NCBI GenBank assembly: GCA_013214715.1
Contig: JABSSB010000140.1
Span: forward strand, 1 to 17,200
DNA: 17,200 nt
Origin: Paracoccaceae bacterium
GTDB lineage: Bacteria > Pseudomonadota > Alphaproteobacteria > Rhodobacterales > Rhodobacteraceae
Direction: 5' to 3'
The notes beneath the pieces are model-generated. The model made no database searches. It had not been told where the DNA came from and saw only the letters and a list, made by a program, of their open reading frames with translations. This document shows, in pieces, positions 8,107-13,283 of the stretch. Position 1 is the first letter of the stretch; each line of letters starts with the position of its first letter. Both the position numbers and the translations under genes were made by a program.

Positions 8107-8119
8107 AGGAGCCTTTCAC

Positions 8120-8341
8120 ATGATCTATGACCTGATGATCTGGGGTGGAGCGGCCCTGTCAGTGGGCGGGCTAATCGGACTGGGCTGGTGTATCCTGCGG
8201 GTCATGAAAGCCAAGCGCGCCAAACTGGAAGATGAGGCGCTGCGTGCAGTGATCCAAAAGGTGCTGCCATGGAATATGGGCGCGCTGATGCTCTCGCTTC
8301 TGGGGCTGATGCTTGTCGGCCTGGGCGCCGCCTTCTCCTGA
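8120..8341 (+). CDS. small two-helix membrane protein, unknown function
   Basis: A 73-residue protein with two predicted membrane helices: residues 6-29 (Gly-rich, ending in LRVMKAKRAK) and residues 52-72. A charged cytoplasmic-type linker with KAKRAKLEDEALRAVIQK lies between them. AAGGAG sits 8 bases upstream of the ATG, and the gene starts 13 bases after kdsD, so it is probably in the same transcript. I do not recognise a named family. Coding evidence is the ribosome binding site, the amphipathic linker and the clean open frame. The positive-inside rule suggests both ends are periplasmic. Confidence 0.75.
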   Translation: MIYDLMIWGGAALSVGGLIGLGWCILRVMKAKRAKLEDEALRAVIQKVLPWNMGALMLSLLGLMLVGLGAAFS

Positions 8342-8384
8342 CCCATCCAGACATCTATTTCCATCCCTGACACCGCCCCCACGC

Positions 8385-8404
8385 CGCGCCTGTGTGCGGG
8401 CGCG
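8385..8404 (+). terminator. possible weak terminator after the kdsD transcript
   Basis: A CGCGCC/GGCGCG 6-bp stem with an 8-base loop is followed by ATCTTCT rather than a true T run. It lies 44 bases after the small membrane protein gene. It is weak as an intrinsic terminator. Confidence 0.3.
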
Positions 8405-8472
8405 ATCTTCTGCGTGCTTGCCATATCGCAGTCCCGATGCGACGCTTTTGTCATACGGCGGTCCTACAGAAC

Positions 8473-8490
8473 ATTCAAAAATTGATATAT
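8473..8490 (+). promoter_or_regulatory. AT-rich possible promoter/operator of the metallo-hydrolase gene
   Basis: An AT-rich patch in GC-rich surroundings, 28 bases upstream of the start codon, contains ATTC-N8-ATAT and a TCAA-N3-TTGA inverted repeat. The first half matches the ATTC-N8-GAAT operator described for the sulfide-responsive repressor SqrR, but the second half does not. Regulation by an SqrR/BigR-type protein is only a guess; no such gene is in the window. Confidence 0.2.
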
Positions 8491-8517
8491 GCAGCCACAA
8501 GAACCACGGAGGATCAG

Positions 8518-9381
8518 ATGAGCCCTGACGTCAAAGCCTTCTTTGATACCGCTACAAACACGGTATCCTATGTCGTGAAAGACCCCAATGGCAGCGCCTG
8601 CGCAATTGTCGACAGCGTGCTGGATTTCGACCATGCCTCGGGCCGGACGGATACGGCCTCGGCGGATGAGATCATCGCCTATGTCACCGAACAGGGGCTG
8701 AAGGTCGACTGGATTTTGGAAAGCCATGTCCATGCCGACCACCTGTCGGCCGCGCCCTATCTGCAAGAGCGGCTGGGCGGCAAGATCGGGATTGGCCAGA
8801 ACATCACCATCGTGCAGGACACTTTCGGCAAGGTCTTCAATGAAGGCACCGAGTTTCAGCGCGACGGATCGCAATTTGACCAGCTTTTTGGCGAAGGCGA
8901 CAGCTTTCACATCGGCCAGTTGCGCGGTGAGGTGATGCAAACGCCGGGCCACACGCCCGCCTGTCTGACCTATGTGATCGGCGATGCGGCCTTTGTGGGC
9001 GATACGCTTTTCATGCCCGATTTTGGCACGGCGCGCTGCGACTTCCCCGGCGGCTCGTCCGAGGATCTGTATAACTCGATTCAGAGAATCCTGGCGCTGC
9101 CGGATGAGACGCGGGTCTTCGTGGGCCATGATTACAAGGCGCCCGGCCGCGATGAATATGCCTGGGAAACCACGGTGGGCGAACAAAAGGCGCTGAACGT
9201 GCATGTGGGTCAGGGCCGCCCGGTCGAGGACTTCGTGGAAATGCGCGACGCGCGCGACGCCACGCTGGGCATGCCGCGCCTGATCCTGCCGTCTTTGCAG
9301 GTGAATATGCGCGCCGGGCAGATGCCGCCTGCGGATGAGCAGGGCGATGTCTTTCTGAAACTGCCGATCAACAAGGTCTGA
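8518..9381 (+). CDS. MBL-fold metallo-hydrolase, Blh/ETHE1-like (persulfide dioxygenase type)
   Basis: Predicted 287-residue metallo-beta-lactamase-fold protein. The metal-binding motif HVHADH is at residues 70-75, followed by His145 in TPGHTPA, Asp162 in GDTLF and His204 in GHDY, so all ligands of an ETHE1-like mononuclear iron site are present. The family (Blh, type III persulfide dioxygenases) oxidises glutathione persulfide to sulfite in sulfide detoxification; the activity is inferred. ATG 8518 has GGAGG 5 bases upstream, which fixes the start although the frame is open from 8392. Downstream are a broken YeeE/YedE permease and a TIGR01244 gene, the usual Blh-operon neighbours. The regulator bigR often found with it is missing. 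Confidence 0.92.
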   Translation: MSPDVKAFFDTATNTVSYVVKDPNGSACAIVDSVLDFDHASGRTDTASADEIIAYVTEQGLKVDWILESHVHADHLSAAPYLQERLGGKIGIGQNITIVQDTFGKVFNEGTEFQRDGSQFDQLFGEGDSFHIGQLRGEVMQTPGHTPACLTYVIGDAAFVGDTLFMPDFGTARCDFPGGSSEDLYNSIQRILALPDETRVFVGHDYKAPGRDEYAWETTVGEQKALNVHVGQGRPVEDFVEMRDARDATLGMPRLILPSLQVNMRAGQMPPADEQGDVFLKLPINKV

Positions 9382-9408
9382 CCGGCCCCGTCATCCGGAC
9401 TGAAAACC

Positions 9409-9842
9409 ATGGAACAAGGTTGGATCATGGGCCTCCTTGGAGGCCTGCTGATCGGTCTGGGCGCGATGTTTGCTGTGCCCATTGGGGCTGGCGGCGGCGT
9501 TCAACCCGCAGATCACCACGTATATCACCAGTGACTGGGCCGTGATCATCGCGGGCGGTCTGCTGGTCGGGGCGGCAGAGCATGACCATCTCGCCGGAGC
9601 ACGCCGAGTGCCGGGGGCAGTTTTCCCTCTCTGCCCAAGGCCGAATTTGACCGCCGCCTGATCGTCGGCTCGCCCCTGTTTGGCATGGGCTGGGCGCTGA
9701 CAGGCCTGTGTCCGGGACCTACCATTGCCTCGCTCTTCCATGGCGGGCTGGGGGGCTGGTCTTTGTCGGCGCGATGGTGACAGGCATGCTGCTGGCGCCC
9801 GGCGCGGCCACGCGTCTGGACAGGATGGGCACGACAGCCTAA
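9409..9842 (+). pseudogene. decayed YeeE/YedE (PmpA/PmpB-like) sulfur-compound permease pair
   Basis: Fragments of two adjacent YeeE/YedE membrane proteins are visible in three frames. Frame A from ATG 9409 gives MEQGWIMGLLGGLLIGLGAM. The next frame gives NPQITTYITSDWAVIIAGG (about 9497-9553), followed by nonsense. Then LPKAEFDRRLIVGSPLFGMG and LTGLCPGPTIASLF (from 9631) match the second protein's conserved Cys-Pro-Gly-Pro region. A further one-base shift near 9750-9760 leads to GAMVTGMLLAPG and the stop at 9840-9842. The cysteine motif of the first protein (CTSGHG) and the start of the second are deleted. The family imports thiosulfate- or sulfane-type sulfur and usually lies between the Blh and TIGR01244 genes, as here. 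Confidence 0.8.
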
Positions 9843-9851
9843 GGGACAGTC

Positions 9852-10274
9852 ATGGATATTCGTCAAATTACAGACCGCTACGCCGTTTCCCCGCAGATTG
9901 ACGCGGCCGATCTGCCCGCAATCAAGGCCGCAGGCTTTGACCGGGTGATCTGCAACCGTCCGGATATGGAAGTGCCGCCATCGCATCAGGCCGAGGCGAT
10001 CCGGGCCGCAGCGGATGCAGCCGGGATTGCCCTGACCATCCTGCCGATCACGCGCGAGACGCTGACGCCAGAGAATGCGCAGGCCCATGCCGCCGCGATG
10101 AGCGAGGGCAAAGTGCTGGCCTATTGTGCGTCGGGCACACGCTCGACAATGATCTGGGCGATGGGCCGCGCGGCGCAGGGTGATGCGGCGACGGACATCA
10201 TCCAGAACGCCGCCGATGCGGGCTATGACCTGTCGGCCATGGCGCCATTTCTGCAAAGCCTCGGCGCGCAGTGA
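9852..10274 (+). CDS. TIGR01244 family protein (DUF442, CX5R phosphatase/sulfurtransferase-like)
   Basis: Predicted 140-residue cytoplasmic protein. It opens with the family-typical DIRQITDRYAVSPQI and IKAAGFDRVICNRPD, and carries the P-loop YCASGTRS near residues 94-101, a CX5R active site as in tyrosine phosphatases and rhodaneses. TIGR01244/DUF442 domains occur fused or adjacent to Blh metallo-hydrolases and are proposed to handle sulfane sulfur; biochemical activity is not certain. It begins 9 bases after the end of the decayed permease, with AAGGGA 5 bases before the ATG, so it has outlasted the loss of its neighbour. Full length for the family. Confidence 0.9.
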   Translation: MDIRQITDRYAVSPQIDAADLPAIKAAGFDRVICNRPDMEVPPSHQAEAIRAAADAAGIALTILPITRETLTPENAQAHAAAMSEGKVLAYCASGTRSTMIWAMGRAAQGDAATDIIQNAADAGYDLSAMAPFLQSLGAQ

Positions 10275-10305
10275 TCCGGTGCACGGATCGGGCCTCCAAT
10301 GGCCC
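10273..10305 (+). repeat. two consecutive inverted repeats after the TIGR01244 gene
   Basis: GATCCG-gtgca-CGGATC (10273-10289) overlaps the stop codon and is followed directly by GGGCC-tccaat-GGCCC (10290-10305). No T run follows, so these would be at most a weak or Rho-assisted 3' end. Confidence 0.4.
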
Positions 10306-10568
10306 CGTCCAACCGGTTTATGATCCAAAACCAGCCGTCGCAATCTTTTGTCGTGATGCATGGCGCGCTATGGGGCATACCACCGAGACCTACAGGAAAT
10401 AGCCCCACAAGCCGTTGTATAGATTGATTATTTTGATTTTCTATTGGTTTGCAATAGACCCTCTGGCGTGGCTCAAGCTACGCCAGGGCGGACATTCAGT
10501 TTCAAGGAGGCGCATGTCGTCTATGCGGACAGAGTTGCCGTTTACATGGGGCAAAAGACTGTCTGCAT
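10306..10568. other. gene-free stretch with an AT-rich core
   Basis: No gene is supported here. The middle (about 10415-10460) is strikingly AT-rich. A 7-bp inverted repeat CTGGCGT/ACGCCAG (10463-10469, 10480-10486) with a 10-base spacer lies 82 bases past the stop of the DUF4345 gene on its downstream side. A short frame with AGGAGG before ATG 10514 runs into the 3' end of the opposing gene and is not convincing. Confidence 0.5.
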
Positions 10569-10997
10569 TCAATGAACGCTTTGGCCTGCATCCTTTTTCG
10601 TCGCTTTGAATATCCAAAACCCAAGGAGCGGAAAGGCAATCAGTTCGGCGATCAGTGAAGGTGCGATGCTGTTGCTGACGAGGAGTACGCCATCCGCTGA
10701 GGAAAACCGCATGAGACCGCCGACAAAAACCATGCCGGTTAAGACTATCAGGACGGACCGAAGACGGTGCAGTGCGATGCTGCCCGCGATCAGAATCAAC
10801 CCAACACTCAACCAAACACCAGCAATGAACCGGATATGATTGTCTTGTACGGCAAAGGTTTCGGGATCGGTCACAGCGAAAAACTCTTTAGCGCCTTGCC
10901 AGCCGAGCGTTTCAAAACCGCCCAAGCCCACGTTCAATCCTAGCCAGACGACAATTGCGCCTGTGAGGAACAAGCTGACGCGCAGTCCGTATTTCAT
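10569..10997 (-). CDS. DUF4345 domain-containing small membrane protein
   Basis: Predicted 142-residue inner-membrane protein with four hydrophobic segments at about residues 5-24, 57-76, 80-98 and 109-130. Length, topology and the DNHIRFIAGVWLSVGL stretch match DUF4345 proteins, whose function is unknown. ATG 10997 has AAGGAG 8 bases upstream. It is transcribed away from a tetR gene 81 bases off, with a perfect palindrome between them, so it is the likely target of that regulator. Codon use is less GC-biased than in the flanking core genes (for example TTTGTA- and TTGATT-type codons), which fits recent acquisition. Confidence 0.82.
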   Translation of the reverse strand: MKYGLRVSLFLTGAIVVWLGLNVGLGGFETLGWQGAKEFFAVTDPETFAVQDNHIRFIAGVWLSVGLILIAGSIALHRLRSVLIVLTGMVFVGGLMRFSSADGVLLVSNSIAPSLIAELIAFPLLGFWIFKATKKDAGQSVH

Positions 10998-11010
10998 GTT
11001 TACAGCTCCT

Positions 11011-11032
11011 TTTTGCGTACGTGTACGCAAAA
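11011..11032. promoter_or_regulatory. 22-bp palindromic operator between DUF4345 gene and tetR
   Basis: Perfect 10-bp arms (TTTTGCGTAC and its reverse complement) flank a 2-base centre. On the minus strand it lies immediately before the AAGGAG site of the DUF4345 gene, where bound protein would block transcription or early elongation. Size and symmetry are typical of TetR-family operators. Confidence 0.75.
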
Positions 11033-11042
11033 CAAATGGAGC

Positions 11043-11073
11043 TTGCAATATATATATTTACGCGTATACAAAA
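11043..11073 (+). promoter_or_regulatory. tetR promoter with a degenerate second operator
   Basis: TTGCAA (11043-11048) and TATACA (11065-11070) are 16 bases apart on the plus strand. A degenerate copy of the upstream palindrome covers 11054-11073 (GCGTATACAAAA against GTGTACGCAAAA, 9 of 12 matching in one arm) and overlaps the -10. The predicted start of transcription falls at the ATG at 11079, so the mRNA could be leaderless. Confidence 0.45.
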
Positions 11074-11078
11074 TTGAG

Positions 11079-11747
11079 ATGATCGATAAACCAGAAAGCG
11101 CAAATGACGCTCCGACCCCGGACCAAGCCCCTGCGCGAGGTCGCCCTGCTCTCTCCCAAGATGTGAAAACGAAGCGGAAAGATGAGATAGCCGACGTCGC
11201 CTTGCGCCTTTTCCTAGAGGAAGGATTTGCGTCGGTTTCCATGCGCCGCTTGGGAAAAGAGGTGAAGCTCAGCCCTATGGCGCTCTATCGCTATTTCCCA
11301 AGCAAGTTAGATATTCTGGCACGACTTTGGGCGTTTATCCTGACGCAGGCGTTCGATCGCGTCGCAAAAGCAAGACAAGATCAAACCAATCACCGAGACG
11401 CGTTGCACTTGGCTGCGCAGGCCTATGTCACCTATTGGCTGGAAAACACAGATCACTATCACCTCGTTTTCGTGACGTCCGGCGTGACAAAAGAGACTGT
11501 TCAATCCTTCGTGGGCAATCCTGAGACCATTGCGCAATACGACGTCTTTTTTGAACTTGTCGCTAGCGTTCTTGGCCTCGACCGAGCAAACCCCACCGTC
11601 AAAACCGCTACGGATGGGCTAATCTGCGCCTTACATGGCATTATGCATTCCTTGATAACGATGCCAGGTTACCCTTGGACGAGGAGCGAACAGTTGGTCA
11701 GTGATGCGGTTTCAAGCATCCGGGAGCGCTCTTCGGTCGCGCGCTGA
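11079..11747 (+). CDS. TetR/AcrR family transcriptional regulator
   Basis: Predicted 222-residue repressor. The N-terminal helix-turn-helix domain covers about residues 33-80, with IADVALRLFLEEGFASVSMR (37-56) and the recognition-helix signature LSPMALYRYFPSKLDIL (64-80). The C-terminal ligand and dimerisation domain (about 85-222) has TetR_C_33-like features, such as the YVTYWLENTDHYHLVF stretch. Ligand unknown. The frame is open upstream to 11013, but that would read through the operator; the ATG at 11079 fits the domain start better, although it lacks a Shine-Dalgarno site. It is divergent from the DUF4345 gene, with operator-like repeats in the 81-base gap, which implies autoregulation plus control of the neighbour. 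Confidence 0.9.
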   Translation: MIDKPESANDAPTPDQAPARGRPALSQDVKTKRKDEIADVALRLFLEEGFASVSMRRLGKEVKLSPMALYRYFPSKLDILARLWAFILTQAFDRVAKARQDQTNHRDALHLAAQAYVTYWLENTDHYHLVFVTSGVTKETVQSFVGNPETIAQYDVFFELVASVLGLDRANPTVKTATDGLICALHGIMHSLITMPGYPWTRSEQLVSDAVSSIRERSSVAR

Positions 11748-11983
11748 ATCGAAAACGACGAATGACATTCGCGGCATTGAAGAAACTCGGTAGGTCAGGG
11801 CTCGAACCAGATCTTAGCTGCACTTACGACGAACATCCGCTTCGAAAATTGAGGGCAGAACCATGCCCGACCACTCGAAATGCGTCACTTGGATCGGGAC
11901 GGTTGGTCTTTGCGACAGGGCTGCCCGCTATGCGTTTGGGCCCGCCCAACAAAGGGTTGCGGAACCGCACAGGGAATATCCGG
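11748..11983. other. intergenic stretch after tetR, no supported gene
   Basis: Open frames exist (for example from ATG 11762 and ATG 11863), but their products have no recognisable motif and the frames overlap each other. No hairpin with a T run is seen after the tetR stop. It may be flanking debris of the pseudogene that follows. Confidence 0.4.
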
Positions 11984-12510
11984 ATGACACAAAAGTCGGC
12001 ATGCTGGGTCTTGGGACAATCGGGGCCGCCTTGGCGTGGGCGCAGCTGGCGGCGAGGTTTGACACGCGGGTCGGGAACAGACCCGCGCGCAAAGCCGGCA
12101 GCCTTGCGGCGGACGACGCAATTGCGACAGAAACGGGCGACAACATCGCCGCCGCGGCGGCTCGGGCTCTGGGGTATCTGACGATGAGCCTTGCGCTTTT
12201 TGCGGGGCCGCCCATGCCGCCAGATTATGCCGGCGCAGTAGCGCAAGCCTTGAGATGTTCACCAATATGTCGACTCATGGGCCCAGAGCCTCAGACCGGT
12301 TGGAAATCATCGCCGAAACGCCCAACGGGCAGCCTGCATAGCGGCGCCCCGTTGGGCCTTTGGGCCGATCTGGCCAGAATGTGCACCGTCACGCCGGGGA
12401 TGCAGGTCTGGATGATGTCCTGTCACGCCAACTGGCATCGATCTTCGACAAAGAGATCAAGGCCGGGTTCGGTGATGAGGATGTTACAGCGCTGTTGAAG
12501 GCGCTGCGAT
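11984..12510 (+). pseudogene. remnant of an NAD(P)-dependent oxidoreductase (6PGDH/beta-hydroxyacid dehydrogenase-like)
   Basis: AGGGA precedes ATG 11984 at 8 bases, but a missing base in the A run of the third or fourth codon throws the frame. Reading on in the next frame gives KVGMLGLGTIGAALAWAQLA with the Rossmann GLGxxG, then FDTRVGNRPARKAGSLAADD, as in NAD-binding domains of the beta-hydroxyacid dehydrogenase family. After further shifts, a C-terminal piece AGLDDVLSRQLASIF and IKAGFGDEDVTALLKALR (about 12390-12497) resembles the end of the same family. The total is about 530 bases against about 870 for an intact gene, so the middle is deleted or scrambled. A fragment at 12249-12341 (EMFTNMSTHGPR) is unassigned. 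Confidence 0.5.
12320..12357 (+). repeat. 10-bp perfect inverted repeat, possible terminator
   Basis: GCCCAACGGG (12320-12329) and CCCGTTGGGC (12348-12357) flank an 18-base loop that itself contains GCC/GGC. On the plus strand it is followed by CTTTGG, a poor T run. It lies inside the pseudogene remnant. Confidence 0.5.
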
Positions 12511-12551
12511 CATGGCCGGGCCGTCTCAGCGTCAGCCTGCGCGGCGCAGTC

Positions 12552-13283
12552 TTACCGCGTGATTTGCTGAGTTTCGATATAGCCGATAAGAGGCCCCGCC
12601 CATTGGCGCGATTTCCACACCACATTCTGACTGGGGGACACCCAGTATTCATTCTGGATCGTGCCGTTGCGGTCGAGCGTATTGCTGCCCCAGCTACAAT
12701 CCTCGATCAGGTGTTCGGCGGTATGCGTGATCTCATAGACCACAATCTGCTTGGTGCCCTCCGAGCGGATCTGACAATCCAGAAAAACGCCGACAGATTT
12801 GTTGTCGAGGGCGAAAATCTCAAGCCGCCGTTCGCCGACATCAATCGGGCCGGGCACAGCGCCGGTCACGGCGACAGAATGCGACAGCACATCGCCGCCA
12901 ATGGATCGCGTATTCACCAGGACCCCGTTGCGGAAAGTCACGGTGGCCAGGTCAAAGCTCTGATAGGTCTTCAACTCTCCGGGGCTGCGGTCGGTGCGGC
13001 GGTCGATCAGGCGGACGAAATCATAGAGATCGCGCGACGGGATCACGACCTCGATCGTTTCAACATTGCCGAAGAACTGGTTCAGCTGCGCGCGGGTCGG
13101 GATCACCCGGTCGGGGCGCCCGCGCTGGATTTCATCGACACCGCGCGCAAGAATTTGGCCGACCTCAGTCCAATAGCTGCTGCCTTGATTGCCGGTGGTG
13201 CAGCCAGCTAAGGCGGCCAGCCCTGCAACAAGCGCAATCCTGCGTGACAGGCCCGTCCAGATGCTGCGCTGCGTTGTCGTCAT
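12552..13283 (-). CDS. yjbF: YjbF/GfcB family outer-membrane lipoprotein (exopolysaccharide)
   Basis: Predicted 243-residue lipoprotein. The N-terminal signal has a hydrophobic core ALVAGLAALAG and a lipobox with Cys28 (LAGC), pointing to lipidation and outer-membrane or periplasmic anchoring. The mature region matches YjbF/GfcB proteins (FDLATVTFRNGVLVNTRSIG near residues 120-140, then two central cysteines in the DCQ and DCSW contexts and the terminal YIETQ). Family members belong to yjb and group 4 capsule loci; their biochemical role is not settled. The ATG overlaps the stop of yjbH as ATGA, with GAGGG 7 bases upstream, so translation is coupled to yjbH. In enterobacteria the order is F before H and includes yjbG; here H precedes F and G is absent. 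Confidence 0.85.
   Translation of the reverse strand: MTTTQRSIWTGLSRRIALVAGLAALAGCTTGNQGSSYWTEVGQILARGVDEIQRGRPDRVIPTRAQLNQFFGNVETIEVVIPSRDLYDFVRLIDRRTDRSPGELKTYQSFDLATVTFRNGVLVNTRSIGGDVLSHSVAVTGAVPGPIDVGERRLEIFALDNKSVGVFLDCQIRSEGTKQIVVYEITHTAEHLIEDCSWGSNTLDRNGTIQNEYWVSPSQNVVWKSRQWAGPLIGYIETQQITR

Noticed and set aside
10420..10573. Plus-strand frame ending RVAVYMGQKTVCIQ before the DUF4345 stop
   Set aside because: It reads coding-like for about 20 residues but has no ATG or ribosome binding site, and nothing recognisable upstream.
10514..10609. Short frame with AGGAGG before ATG 10514
   Set aside because: Only about 31 residues, running into the opposing DUF4345 gene, with spacing of 3 bases to the Shine-Dalgarno-like site and no motif.
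11863..12498. 211-codon plus-strand open frame as an intact gene
   Set aside because: Only its middle part resembles a Rossmann domain; both ends are unlike any family and better matches continue in other frames, so a decayed gene explains it better.
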